Source: Pirellulales bacterium (GTDB lineage: Bacteria > Planctomycetota > Planctomycetia > Pirellulales > Lacipirellulaceae). From it: a stretch of 52,769 bases of DNA. Location: positions 1 through 52,769 of the forward strand of contig JADLBW010000210.1 of assembly GCA_020847515.1 (NCBI GenBank), read 5' to 3'. Shown here piece after piece: positions 24,990-33,977 of the stretch. How positions within the stretch are numbered: position 1 is the stretch's first letter; each line of letters begins with the position of its first letter. The position numbers were made by a program, and so were the translations under genes. Under the pieces are notes generated by a model. It was not told where the DNA came from. It saw nothing but the letters and a program-made list of their open reading frames with translations, and made no database searches.

Positions 24990-26453
24990 TTATCGGCGGA
25001 TGGTCACGCGAGACCCTTCCGAGAGAATGTCATACAGATCCGCCACGTCGTTGGACTTCAAGCGGATGGTGCGGTCGGCCGGCTGCACGGACGCGGGATC
25101 GCCGCCAGGGCCGCGAATGACTAGCGTCTTGCCGGCATCGGCCTCGCTGGTCAGCAGCAACGTACGCTCTTCCTCGGCGTCGGCCGCCTGGCCGTACAGC
25201 GCCCCGGTCGCCGGCGTCAGTTCCTTCTGCTCGACCTTCCACGAACCGGCTTCGATCGTCGCGGCGGGGTCCATCTCGATGGCGAACTTGCCGGCGTAAC
25301 GGCGGTCGAGCATGAGGGTCATTTTCCGTTTGCCAAGCTCGATGATCGCCGAGAACGGACCCTGCAACACCTTGAGCTCCTGCCCCGGCTGCAGGGCGGC
25401 GCCCTCGGCCACGCCGTTGATTTTGGCCAGCAGTTGAGGCGATACGCTATATTTAGCAGCGACGTCTGGCAATGTTTCGCCGGCTTGCACCACATGGGCT
25501 GGCTCTAGCCGATGCGAAGGCGGGCCATCGTAGATGACGCTGCCTGCCAATTGCGACAGCAGCGTACCGACCTCCTCGGCTTCGGCCGGCGTGAGCGAGG
25601 GATCGTCGTACCAGTCCGACAGCAGCAGCAGCGCTTGAGCCAGTTCGCCGCGGTCCAGGGCTGCCTGCACGGCGACCCGCACCGTCGCGTACATCGTGCC
25701 CTTGGCAGGAGGCGCCGACTCGGCCGCCGTAGTAGCCGCGCCGGGCGCCGCCGAGTCGGGCATTGCCGCGACCGCCGCCCCGCCCGCGGAGGCCGCCGCC
25801 GCAGCCGCCAGCGCGGCTTGCGGGACCGTGGCAGAGGGCTCGGTCGTGGTCGATCCGGTTGTCGGCGTGATTGGTTCTGTCGCCGCGACGTCGCCGCGTG
25901 CGCTACTAGACTCGGCCGCTGCGGGGCCCGCTTCGGCTGCATCGCCCTCCGCAGCGGCCAGCGGCGTCGTTTCCACAGCCACGAAGGCCGGCGCGTCGCT
26001 AACTGGCGATGCTGATGCCCCCGCCGGTTCGGCGCCTGGAGCGGCCGGCATCGTTGGCGCCGCGGCGTCCGGCGTAGCGGTTCGCGCCACGGCGGAGGAC
26101 TCGAGGTTGTCGTTCGCCGTTCCGGCCGTCGCCGTGCCAGCAGGTGCGCCGCCCGTGGGAGGCTGCTTCAAATCGAGCGGCCCGGGATTCCAGGCGGGCG
26201 CATCGCCGCCCGCCGGCGACGTCGCGGCCGCCCCGGCGCTCGGCGAGAAGGGAGGCGCCTCGCCGGCGGCCAGCCCAGGCACCAGCGCCGCTTGTGCGCC
26301 GCCGCCCGCCGCGCCGCCAATGCTCAGCGGCTCCGCCGACCATTCCGGAACCCCTGCGGGAATGACCGGTTCGGTCTCGTTGATCTTCATGTATAGAAAG
26401 ACGCCGACGGCGGCGAGCAACATGATAGTGATCAAAGGACGTAGCGAGCTCAC
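24990..26453 (-). CDS. LysM protein with degenerate L,D-transpeptidase domain
   Basis: A 487-residue envelope protein: transmembrane anchor (about 5-22), long Ala/Pro/Gly/Thr linker (about 25-250), a helical segment, one LysM domain (about 320-365, HVVQAGETLPDVAAKYSVSP) and a C-terminal YkuD-like fold (366-487). The ending IRLKSNDVADLYDILSEGSRVTIR closely follows the YkuD consensus after the S-x-G-C-[IV]-R motif, but here that motif is A-D-R-T-I-R: the catalytic Cys is Thr462, and the usual active-site His is Arg447. It is thus probably a non-catalytic peptidoglycan binder. The start is decided by a GGAGG Shine-Dalgarno 8 nt before the GTG at 26,453; an upstream GTG at 26,492 lacks one. It precedes the anchored-protein gene on the same strand. 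Confidence 0.85.
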   Translation of the reverse strand: MSSLRPLITIMLLAAVGVFLYMKINETEPVIPAGVPEWSAEPLSIGGAAGGGAQAALVPGLAAGEAPPFSPSAGAAATSPAGGDAPAWNPGPLDLKQPPTGGAPAGTATAGTANDNLESSAVARTATPDAAAPTMPAAPGAEPAGASASPVSDAPAFVAVETTPLAAAEGDAAEAGPAAAESSSARGDVAATEPITPTTGSTTTEPSATVPQAALAAAAAASAGGAAVAAMPDSAAPGAATTAAESAPPAKGTMYATVRVAVQAALDRGELAQALLLLSDWYDDPSLTPAEAEEVGTLLSQLAGSVIYDGPPSHRLEPAHVVQAGETLPDVAAKYSVSPQLLAKINGVAEGAALQPGQELKVLQGPFSAIIELGKRKMTLMLDRRYAGKFAIEMDPAATIEAGSWKVEQKELTPATGALYGQAADAEEERTLLLTSEADAGKTLVIRGPGGDPASVQPADRTIRLKSNDVADLYDILSEGSRVTIRR

Positions 26454-26673
26454 GACGATTTCCTCCGGACACGCGCGTATCGGTATGGTCACCGGCGCGC
26501 GGATCGTAGGGGATTAGCCCTAACGCTGCCACAGCAGTTTCGCCTGTGCTAGCAGCAGCGGCTCACCGGCGCTCGGCGCCCCGGGCCGATAGCGCCCGGC
26601 AGGGCCCAGGTGCAACAAGGCGCAACGCCCGCGCGAGGCGTCGACTTCGGTCGCCTGGCCGATCCGGTTGGCT

Positions 26674-28257
26674 CTATCCCGCGTCGGCGGCAGTGGGCGG
26701 CGCCTGGCCTGCCCATTGCACCGTCAATTTCACGCCGAACGTCTTCTCGAACAGGCCCGCACGCCGACGGCAGGCCCATACATCGACTTCGGGATACGCG
26801 TCGGAGTGTACGGTCAGCGCAAGCTGGCCAGGTGCGCCCGCGACGCTGACGGCTCGAACGTTCTGATTGTGACTGCGGTCCAGCCCCCCCGCGACGCGCA
26901 GCACGGCGGCCATCTGCCGCACTCGAAGGCGATCGTCGTCGCCCAGATCATGAAAGTTCGCGTGCCGGCCCTTCGGGTCGGCGCCGCGGTGATAGCGCGC
27001 TACGTTAGCGACGATCTCCAACTCCTCGGGACGAAACGCCGCCAACCGGCTGTGCAGAATCAGATGGTAGGAGTGCTTATGATGCTTCTCGTAGCTGATG
27101 AGGTAGCCGACGTCCTGCATCCGCGCGGCCGTCTCCAGCAGGCGGCGATCGGCGACGGGCAGTTCGTACAGCTTCTCCAGGCCGGCGTAGATCTCGCCGG
27201 CCAGGCGGGCGACATGTCGCGAATGCGCCGGGTTGACGCCGCAGGCTTCGACGAAACGGTCGATCTCGTCGTCGATGTTGGGCGAGCGAGTTTTCGCGCC
27301 CCCCTGCAGTTCGTCGATCATCGTCAGCAGCAGACCGTCTCGCACGCCGAACGCGTGGACTTGCAGCGTATTGACGCGAAATCGCCGCATCATGCCGTCG
27401 ATCGCCGCCAGGCCGGGGATGAAAATGTCGATGCGGTCAGGGTTGAGCCCCGGCGTCTGGCGACGCTCCTCCGGCGTCATCTTTCGCAGTCGATCGATGA
27501 GGTGGCACACGTCGGCTCGCGACGCTCGAAACCCAGCGGCCGGCAGCCGCGATAGGCCGCGGCCGGCCAGCATGACTGCGGCCAGGCTGGTGAACGTACC
27601 GCCCGATCCAATCAGCACGTGGGGCGGCGCGGCCGGCTTGTCGGTCGCCTTGCGCAGCTCGCGGTCAATCCACCGTTTCATCCGCAGATAGTCGGCGTCT
27701 GCCGAAAAGTCGACGCCGAACTTCTCCGCCATGCGGACCGCGCCCAACTTCGTGGCATAGACGGCCTCGATCAGCTCCCCGCTGCAGAGGATGATTTCGG
27801 TGCTGCCGCCGCCGATGTCAGCCAGCAACGAGCTCTTGCCCCTCAGGTCAAAGCGGCGACGTACGCTTTCGAAAGCCAGATGGGCCTCCAGGGCGGCATC
27901 GATCACTTCGATGTCGAGGTCGAGCTCGGCCTTCGCCCGCCGGCAGAACTCATCGCCGTTGGCCGCCTCGCGCACTGCGCAGGTGGCGATGGCCTGCAGC
28001 CTCTCGACGCCGAAGCCCGCCACGATCGACTTGAACCGCCGCAAGGCCCCCAGCGACGCCTCGATCGCTTCCTGATCCAGCTCCCCCGCCGCGAGCGAGC
28101 GGCCCAGCCGCGTCGATTCGCGTTCTTCGTCCAGAATGCGGTAGCGACCGCCCGACTGCACCTCGGCCACCACCAGGCGAATGCTGTTGCTGCCAATGTC
28201 GATCGCCGCCAGGCGCGGAACGACGTCGGGAGCGAGGTACGTTTGCTGTTCTGTCAT
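26674..28257 (-). CDS. ppx: Ppx/GppA family phosphatase
   Basis: A 527-residue exopolyphosphatase or guanosine-pentaphosphate phosphatase. The ASKHA-fold signatures are AIDIGSNSIRLVV (18-30) and DIGGGSTE (147-154). The C-terminal part (about 320-500) is helical and HD-like, with a His/Asp motif around AARMQDVGYLISYEKHHKHS, as in the long form of the family. It should cleave polyphosphate and/or pppGpp in the cytoplasm, linking phosphate storage to the stringent response; sequence alone does not separate the two activities, so the symbol is nominal. ATG start without Shine-Dalgarno. The 325-bp upstream region carries several stable inverted repeats that would fall in its leader. The downstream LysM gene is 220 bp away. 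Confidence 0.88.
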   Translation of the reverse strand: MTEQQTYLAPDVVPRLAAIDIGSNSIRLVVAEVQSGGRYRILDEERESTRLGRSLAAGELDQEAIEASLGALRRFKSIVAGFGVERLQAIATCAVREAANGDEFCRRAKAELDLDIEVIDAALEAHLAFESVRRRFDLRGKSSLLADIGGGSTEIILCSGELIEAVYATKLGAVRMAEKFGVDFSADADYLRMKRWIDRELRKATDKPAAPPHVLIGSGGTFTSLAAVMLAGRGLSRLPAAGFRASRADVCHLIDRLRKMTPEERRQTPGLNPDRIDIFIPGLAAIDGMMRRFRVNTLQVHAFGVRDGLLLTMIDELQGGAKTRSPNIDDEIDRFVEACGVNPAHSRHVARLAGEIYAGLEKLYELPVADRRLLETAARMQDVGYLISYEKHHKHSYHLILHSRLAAFRPEELEIVANVARYHRGADPKGRHANFHDLGDDDRLRVRQMAAVLRVAGGLDRSHNQNVRAVSVAGAPGQLALTVHSDAYPEVDVWACRRRAGLFEKTFGVKLTVQWAGQAPPTAADAG

Positions 28258-28582
28258 GCGCGGGCCGCGGCGAGCGCCTCTTCATGGCGAGCGATCACGC
28301 GAAATTGTAGCTTGCGTACTGCCCGCCGGCATGGCCATCGGCGCCCTACCCCAGGGCCGATCAGTTCTTCCAACTGGGGGAGAGTGTGCCATGTCCACGT
28401 CCGCGTGGACATGCGGTCTTCCCGCAAAACATGGCCAGGTCGGCGGAACGCCGCGGCCATGGCGCCCGACCTGGTTTGAAAAAATGATCGGCCCTGCGCC
28501 CCGGCATGGACGTCGTACCGCCGCGGAGCACAGCCCCGGCTGGCCGCAGATTCAACCGACGCAGCGGCCAAGACGGCTGAAG
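28258..28582 (-). promoter_or_regulatory. Structured region upstream of ppx
   Basis: No gene in this stretch. A perfect 10-bp inverted repeat with a 4-base loop sits at 28,390-28,413. A second, 9-bp pair (28,435-28,443 with 28,466-28,474) encloses a small perfect CGGCG-GAA-CGCCG stem (28,441-28,453), which cannot form together with the outer pair over their shared bases. A third short pair, CAGTT/AACTG, lies near 28,370. It may be a structured leader of ppx or a terminator of the msrB gene; no T-run supports simple termination. Confidence 0.4.
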
Positions 28583-29275
28583 TCACTCGCCCGCTTTCGA
28601 CTCGGCGTCCGTTGCAACCGGCGCCGGCTTATCCGTCGGGGGCTGCTGCTCGGCGGACTGCTCCTTTTCCGCCTTCAGCGCCTTCTCCGAGACGAACTTC
28701 ATCGCCGCCGAGTTCAGGCAGTAGCGCTGTCCCGTGTCGGTGGGCCCGTCGTTGAACACGTGTCCCAGGTGGGCCTGGCAGCGTCGGCAGCGGATTTCCG
28801 TTCGCGGGTAACCAATCTTGAAATCGACGTGTTCCGTCAACGCCTTCTCGGAAATGGGGCGATCGAAGCTCGGCCAGCCGCAGTCCGATTCAAACTTCGC
28901 ATCCGACTCGAACAGCGGCAGGCCGCAACCGACGCAACGGTACTGGCCCGGCTTGAAAAAGTCCCAGTACTTGCCCGTGAAGGCCCGTTCGGTGCCGGCC
29001 TCGCGCGTGATGTAGTATTGAAGCCTGGTGAGTCGTTTCTTCCAGTCGACTTTCGTCCAGTCGAACCGCTCCGGGTCCGCCGCGGCATCGTCCGCGACGG
29101 TATCCTGCTTGGCGTCGCCCGCCGCCGGAGCGGCCCGATCCTCGATTGAGCGTTTCGCTTCGGCGGCCGATTCCGCCGCTTGCTTCTTTTCGCTGGCCGG
29201 TTGCTCGCCCTGTACGGCTGCATAGGGGCAAATGCCCGCCGCCAGAAGTATGGCAAGAGCGATTGTCTTTCTCAT
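28583..29275 (-). CDS. msrB: Exported peptide-methionine (R)-S-oxide reductase
   Basis: A 230-residue MsrB, which reduces the R-isomer of methionine sulfoxide in proteins. A signal peptide (MRKTIALAILLAAGICPYAAVQG) and an Ala/Glu linker precede the catalytic domain (about 75-195). The zinc site is C114-x-x-C117 and C163-x-x-C166; the catalytic cysteine is Cys186 in RYCLNSAAMKF, and D-C-G-W-P-S-F is present. The charged tail (about 200-230) is extra. The start at 29,275 is preferred because it opens the signal peptide and has GGAG 8 nt upstream; a longer frame from 29,344 lacks both. It lies 110 bp downstream of msrA on the same strand, so both repair enzymes are probably made together and act outside the cytoplasm. 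Confidence 0.93.
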   Translation of the reverse strand: MRKTIALAILLAAGICPYAAVQGEQPASEKKQAAESAAEAKRSIEDRAAPAAGDAKQDTVADDAAADPERFDWTKVDWKKRLTRLQYYITREAGTERAFTGKYWDFFKPGQYRCVGCGLPLFESDAKFESDCGWPSFDRPISEKALTEHVDFKIGYPRTEIRCRRCQAHLGHVFNDGPTDTGQRYCLNSAAMKFVSEKALKAEKEQSAEQQPPTDKPAPVATDAESKAGE

Positions 29276-29385
29276 CGTCGGCTCCAGAGTATGAGAACAA
29301 TTGGGGAGGCTAACGCGTAAGAGATGCACGCTCGTTTTCCGCACACCCGTGCAGCGAGGAAGATGCTTCTTGCGTCGTCCGCCCC

Positions 29386-30084
29386 CTACTCGGTCTGCTT
29401 GCGTTCTTCTGCGCTTTTGAGCTTGTCCTTAAAGACATGCCGGACCTTGTCAACCTTGGGACGAATCATCACGCGGCAATAGGGCTCGCGACCGTTGAGC
29501 TTGAAGTATTCCTGGTGATAGTCTTCCGCCGGGTAGAACTTTTCGAACTCGGAGATCTCGGTGACGATCGGCGCATCGAATGCGCCGGACTCGTCCAGCT
29601 TCCGCTTGTACTGTTCCGCCTCCTGACGCTGCTGATCGTTGTGGTAAAAAACCACCGAGCGGTACTGCGTGCCGACGTCCGGCCCCTGCCGGTTGAGCGT
29701 CGTTGGGTCGTGGGTCTTCCAGAAGACGTCCAGCAACTCCGGGAAGCTGATCACGCTCGGGTCGAAGGTTACCTGCACCACCTCCGCATGGCCGGTGTAT
29801 CCAGTGCAGACTTGCTTGTAGGTGGGATTCTCTACATGGCCGCCGCTATAGCCCGAAACGGCGGACTCGACTCCCTTGAGCTCCGAGAACACCGCTTCGG
29901 TGCACCAGAAGCACCCGCTGCCGAAGGTGGCCTTCTCTAGCTTCTGGCCCCGCTCGCCCGCCGGCGGGGAATCGGTCCGCGACGTTTGCCCGAATGCCGA
30001 ATTGGTCGAAGCCATCAGAAACCCCCCGGCGGTAAGCACGGCCAGTGCGGCCGCGACGCGGATGCCATGAAGATTCGTGTTCAT
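29386..30084 (-). CDS. msrA: Exported peptide-methionine (S)-S-oxide reductase
   Basis: A 232-residue MsrA, which reduces the S-isomer of methionine sulfoxide. A signal peptide (about 1-32: GIRVAAALAVLTAGGFLMAS) is followed by the catalytic domain starting at KATFGSGCFWC, with Cys58 in the GCFWC motif as nucleophile, then the conserved GYSGG and GHAEVVQVTFDP segments. ATG start with AAGGAG just upstream (3-4 nt spacing). A TATAAT hexamer lies about 70 bp before the start. It is first in an msrA-msrB pair. Most bacteria keep MsrA in the cytoplasm; the signal peptides on both proteins here suggest a dedicated envelope repair pair. Confidence 0.94.
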   Translation of the reverse strand: MNTNLHGIRVAAALAVLTAGGFLMASTNSAFGQTSRTDSPPAGERGQKLEKATFGSGCFWCTEAVFSELKGVESAVSGYSGGHVENPTYKQVCTGYTGHAEVVQVTFDPSVISFPELLDVFWKTHDPTTLNRQGPDVGTQYRSVVFYHNDQQRQEAEQYKRKLDESGAFDAPIVTEISEFEKFYPAEDYHQEYFKLNGREPYCRVMIRPKVDKVRHVFKDKLKSAEERKQTE

Positions 30085-30152
30085 AGTCTCCTTGATCCTC
30101 CCTGGGGGGCGCTCCAGGCGACTGTAACGCCGAACAATCGATGGAAAGCTAG

Positions 30153-30158
30153 ATTATA
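30153..30158 (-). promoter_or_regulatory. Candidate -10 element for msrA-msrB
   Basis: A perfect TATAAT on the minus strand about 70 bp upstream of the msrA ATG, in an AT-rich patch of otherwise GC-rich sequence. No clear TTGACA lies 16-18 bp further upstream, so an alternative sigma factor or activator may be involved. Confidence 0.35.
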
Positions 30159-30291
30159 TACGGTTCAGCGGACGCCGGGGCGCCGCCCGTTCGACCTGGA
30201 ACTCTTTCAGGATGACGCGCCGCCCCTCGACTAACCCTCCCCAGCAAACAGGGATCAACACAAACGGGCCGGGCGCTCCACCGTCCCGTTG

Positions 30292-31491
30292 CTACCGCAC
30301 GGCCTCCTGCTGGCGATCGAAAATCAGCAAGTCCGCCGCCCGCTCGCCGAGCGTCGTCATGTCCTCGGCCACTTCACTGTTGAATTGCAGCACCACGGCG
30401 GCCTGTCGTTGCGGGAACGCTTGCACGCACAGTCGAAAGCCTCGCGTATCGCCGTTGTGATGCACCCGCCGCGTGCCGCGGTATTCATCGATGAACCAGC
30501 CATAGCCATAGTAGCTTTCGCCGCGGTCGGTCTTTTCCTGCGGCGAGAACATCGCCTCGTGCGACTCCCGACTGAGGAGCCCGCCGCATTCGCAGTCACG
30601 AGATTGGGCCGCCGTGGCGACGCCGCCGGCCATTTCAGCGTCGCCTTCCATCGAGATGACCATCGCAGCCAGCCATTTCGTATAGTCGTCGAGCGACGTA
30701 TAGACCACGCCGTCGCCCCGGACGGCGCTGGTCAAACTTTGATCGGCGCGTAGCCATCGACCCTCTTTTTGTTCATACCCCAGCGCCCGGTGCGATACCG
30801 TATTGAGACCCCGCTGATAGAGGAGCGTCCCCTCCATTCCCAGCGGACCAAAGATCTCGTCGACCATGAATTGGTGAAACGGCTTCTTAGCCCTGATCTC
30901 GACGATCAGGCCCAACAGTGCGAACGCCGAATTTGAATACTGCCAGCGCTCTCCAGGGGCAAATAGCGGGGCTTCCGTTTGCATAAGCAACTGCACGACG
31001 TCCAGGTCGTCGAGCTGCAGCGTCGTGCCGGCGGGAATCAGCTCTTCGTAGTCCGGCAGCCCGGAGGTGTGCGTCAGCAGATGCCGCACGGTGATTCTCC
31101 GCCCGTAGGCGGGGAAGTCGGGAAAGAACTCGTCCAGCGCGTCGTCGAGCGAGAGCATCCCTCGATCGACCAGCATCAGCGCCGCGGTCGCCGTGAACTG
31201 CTTGGATACGCTGGCCATGCGGAAATTGGTCGCCGGGGTGCATGGAACGCCCGACTCCGCGTCCGCCCAGCCGAACGCGTGTTTTACGACAATCCTGCCG
31301 TGATCGACGGCCAGCACGCAGCCGCCTGGCGAATCGGGCAGCGCCCTTTCGAGTCGATCGATCAACGCGGCGTCTGCCTGCTTCCCGGCGGCCGCCTGGT
31401 CGGCAGTCGCCGCGGACGGCCCCGTCGGGGTCCACGCCGCGGCCCCCAGAAGAGTCCATAAGATAGAACTGCGCTTGCGACCCATTCTCAT
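30292..31491 (-). CDS. Beta-lactamase-fold serine hydrolase
   Basis: A 399-residue exported member of the class C beta-lactamase / penicillin-binding-protein-like hydrolases. A short signal region (SSILWTLLGAAAW) precedes the domain. The nucleophile motif is S94-V-S-K97, the second motif Y-S-N occurs in WQYSNSAFALLG, and H-x-G-type HHNGDTRGF stands in for the third motif. Such proteins may be D-aminopeptidases, esterases or cell-wall carboxypeptidases; true drug resistance cannot be assumed. The start at 31,491 (ATG) opens the signal region; a GTG at 31,620 adds an Arg/Pro-rich stretch and was rejected. A second ATG at 31,485 is equally possible. It is divergent from the fucosyltransferase gene with a 236-bp gap. 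Confidence 0.85.
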   Translation of the reverse strand: MRMGRKRSSILWTLLGAAAWTPTGPSAATADQAAAGKQADAALIDRLERALPDSPGGCVLAVDHGRIVVKHAFGWADAESGVPCTPATNFRMASVSKQFTATAALMLVDRGMLSLDDALDEFFPDFPAYGRRITVRHLLTHTSGLPDYEELIPAGTTLQLDDLDVVQLLMQTEAPLFAPGERWQYSNSAFALLGLIVEIRAKKPFHQFMVDEIFGPLGMEGTLLYQRGLNTVSHRALGYEQKEGRWLRADQSLTSAVRGDGVVYTSLDDYTKWLAAMVISMEGDAEMAGGVATAAQSRDCECGGLLSRESHEAMFSPQEKTDRGESYYGYGWFIDEYRGTRRVHHNGDTRGFRLCVQAFPQRQAAVVLQFNSEVAEDMTTLGERAADLLIFDRQQEAVR

Positions 31492-31727
31492 GGTTGCGGT
31501 AGAGCCCGGCTTTGGCGATGGTTGGGCCGCGAACCGTCCGGGCCGGACGGGCGTGCTGCGGCTGACGAGAAACGGCCCGTACGGCAGGGCCCGCGGCGCG
31601 TAGTCGCCATTATCCCGCACGATGCCGCCAATTTCCAGCGTGATTCGCGCGCGAGGGCGAGGTCCCGACGTGCCATTGCGGGGCAGTTGGCCCGCCTCTA
31701 CACTGCCCAGCCACCGGAGGGCCAGCC

Positions 31728-32630
31728 GTGAGACCGCGCATCAAGCTAGGATACGCCGATTTTTGGGGCGGCTTCTCCTGCGAAGCCAATTACTTCTCGC
31801 GGCTGCTGGCCCCTTACTACGACGTCGAGCTGGGCGACGCGCCGGACTTCTTGCTCTACTCCTGCTTCGGCAAGTCCTTTCGCCGCCATCGAGGGGTGCG
31901 CATCTACTATACGGGCGAAAACACGCGACCGAATTTCCGGCAGTGCGACTTCGCGTTTACTTTCGACCATATTGATCGACCGGAACACTATCGCCTGCCG
32001 CTCTACGCGCACTATGCCGACCCGCAGTCGCTGGTCAAAGGCCAGATCGACGCCCAGCGGGTCCTGGCCGCCAAGACGCGGTTCTGCAATTTCGTCTATT
32101 CCAATCCTCGCTGTAAAACGCGCAACAAGTTCTTCCACAAGTTGTCGAAGTACAAGCGCGTCGACGCCGGCGGCCGGCTGTTCAACAACATCGGCGGCGC
32201 GGTCAACAACAAGATTCAGTTCCTCCAGCACTACAAGTTCACGATCGCCTTCGAAAACGATTCCTATCCCGGCTATACGACCGAAAAGCTCGTCGAGCCG
32301 ATGCTCGCCCAGAGCTTACCCGTCTACTGGGGCAATCCGCTGGTCGACCTCGACTTCAATCCCCGCAGCTTCGTCAATTTTTTCGACTACGGCAGTCTCG
32401 ACGACCTCGTGGACCGGATCGTCGACATCGATCGCAACGACGACCTCTACTGCGACTATCTCCGCCAACCGTGGTATCACGGCGACGAGGTGAATCGGTA
32501 CGTGCGACCGGAAAACGTGATCCGCCAGTTTGCGCGGATCTTCAGCCAACCTGTCGCGCCGGCGGCCGCTTCGCGCCAGTCGATCTTCCCCTGGCCGATC
32601 CGCAGACGGCCGCGGCGCTCAGCCGCGTAG
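31728..32630 (+). CDS. Family-10 (fucosyl) glycosyltransferase
   Basis: A 300-residue GT10 enzyme, the alpha-1,3/4-fucosyltransferase family that transfers fucose from GDP-fucose onto glycans. The diagnostic donor-site motif FENDSYPGYTTEK is at 175-187, followed by EPMLAQSLPVYWGNP. An earlier YYTGENTRPNF (60-70) matches the conserved GEN segment. There is no signal peptide or transmembrane anchor, as in bacterial homologues; the C-terminus is basic (IRRRPRRSAA) and could contact the membrane, as in Helicobacter FutA. The start is GTG, decided by a strong GGAGG 7 nt upstream. No other glycan genes are next to it, so the acceptor is unknown. It converges on the next gene with a 39-bp gap. Confidence 0.88.
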   Translation: MRPRIKLGYADFWGGFSCEANYFSRLLAPYYDVELGDAPDFLLYSCFGKSFRRHRGVRIYYTGENTRPNFRQCDFAFTFDHIDRPEHYRLPLYAHYADPQSLVKGQIDAQRVLAAKTRFCNFVYSNPRCKTRNKFFHKLSKYKRVDAGGRLFNNIGGAVNNKIQFLQHYKFTIAFENDSYPGYTTEKLVEPMLAQSLPVYWGNPLVDLDFNPRSFVNFFDYGSLDDLVDRIVDIDRNDDLYCDYLRQPWYHGDEVNRYVRPENVIRQFARIFSQPVAPAAASRQSIFPWPIRRRPRRSAA

Positions 32631-32669
32631 GAAGGCTCAGCGATCGCTTAGCGCTCGCCGGGCGAAACC

Positions 32670-33977
32670 TCACCTGCGGCGCGGACCTTCCGGCAGCGGC
32701 AGCGGCTCGGCTATTTCGATGGCTTCTGCCGACGCGGGCAGGGCAATGCGGCCGGTCGGCGCCGCCAGGGCCTGCACCAGGTGCGCGACATGAAATCGGA
32801 ACTCCGAACCTTCGCCCGCGACGAACGATTCGTACGGCGGCTCGATTAACAGCGGTTGCTTCTCAAACGCCGCTATACATCCCGCCACCCCGCTCGCCTC
32901 GATCGGGCACTCGCCAAAGAACTTTAGCCCTCGCCGGTCGAGCTCAAACCGAAAAGCCAGCAGTTCCAGCGGCTGCATTGCCGCGGGATCGTCTGCTAAG
33001 GGCACGCGGCTCGCTTGCTGGCAGAATAGCGCACTGACGGCGGCGTCTAGCAGCGAGCGACTCGCCTTGCATCCCGCCCCGTTCACGGCGCCGGCGAGCC
33101 GTTCTATCTTGCCATTGCGCCATGCCCATTGCTTGATTTGGATCGTGCCGGTCCCTTCCAGGCGGTGCTGCGAACCGGCGGGCAGGACCTCGGCAAAGTC
33201 CACCTGCTCCAGCGTTCCTGTGGCGCTGACTCGTGAGTCGCCTGGTTTCAGCGACCAGCAGATGCTGCCGCAGAAGGCGGCGTCAGGGCCCAGCTTGCCG
33301 AAGCCCGGCACGAAGGCCTTCAAACATGCCGCCGGCAGCGTCGTTTCAACGACCTCCAGGGTTACAACGAAATGTTCATCAGCATGATCGGCGGACGCTT
33401 CCGCCGCCAAACGCAAGACGCCCGGTCCTGAAGGGCCCCGGCGGCCGTCCGGACGTCCGGCCAGAGCCATCCGCAACCCGCCGGAGCCGTTCCGACCAAC
33501 TTTGCCGCGCACCTGCGCGACGACGAAGTCGCTACCGCGTGCGCCGCTCAAGCTAAGGGCGAGTTGGGCCACGTGCAAATCAAGCTCGTGCTGCGGCACG
33601 CCGGCAAGCCACCGCGGGACGCTCGCGCACAGCGTAGGAAGCTGCGGCTCGCCCACGGCGACTCGCTCCGCCACAAGCGCTCGTCGACTCCCCAAATCGC
33701 GCGATTCGACGCCCTCGGCAACCACCAGCGGACGCCCCGCCCGGTCGTTGAGCGTCAGGCCGCTGGTGCGAACGGTGAATGGCCTTGGGCTGCGCCAGTC
33801 TGCAAGCTCCACCAGCCCGTCCAGTCGGGCCCCCAGCGCTCGGGCGACCCGCTCGGTCCGCCCCGGCAAGTAGCGCCCGCCGATCCAGGCGGCCATGCCA
33901 AACGTCGGGATGACGCACAGCGCAATAAACGCCCCGCGGGCGATCTGTTTGCGCGTCGTTTCGTGAAGAGCGAACAT
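32670..33977 (-). CDS. Membrane-anchored protein of unknown function
   Basis: A 435-residue protein not assigned to a family. A short basic N-terminus is followed by one transmembrane helix (GAFIALCVIPTFGMAAWIGG, about 15-34), and the rest should be periplasmic. The body has many beta-type stretches (FTVRTSGLTLNDRAGRPLVV, LHVAQLALSLSG, GTGTIQIKQWAWRNGKI) and several cysteines. The arrangement, a single anchor followed by long beta strands, loosely recalls AsmA/TamB-like envelope proteins, but no sequence motif confirms this. ATG start without Shine-Dalgarno. It lies 179 bp upstream of chorismate synthase on the same strand. Confidence 0.65.
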   Translation of the reverse strand: MFALHETTRKQIARGAFIALCVIPTFGMAAWIGGRYLPGRTERVARALGARLDGLVELADWRSPRPFTVRTSGLTLNDRAGRPLVVAEGVESRDLGSRRALVAERVAVGEPQLPTLCASVPRWLAGVPQHELDLHVAQLALSLSGARGSDFVVAQVRGKVGRNGSGGLRMALAGRPDGRRGPSGPGVLRLAAEASADHADEHFVVTLEVVETTLPAACLKAFVPGFGKLGPDAAFCGSICWSLKPGDSRVSATGTLEQVDFAEVLPAGSQHRLEGTGTIQIKQWAWRNGKIERLAGAVNGAGCKASRSLLDAAVSALFCQQASRVPLADDPAAMQPLELLAFRFELDRRGLKFFGECPIEASGVAGCIAAFEKQPLLIEPPYESFVAGEGSEFRFHVAHLVQALAAPTGRIALPASAEAIEIAEPLPLPEGPRRR

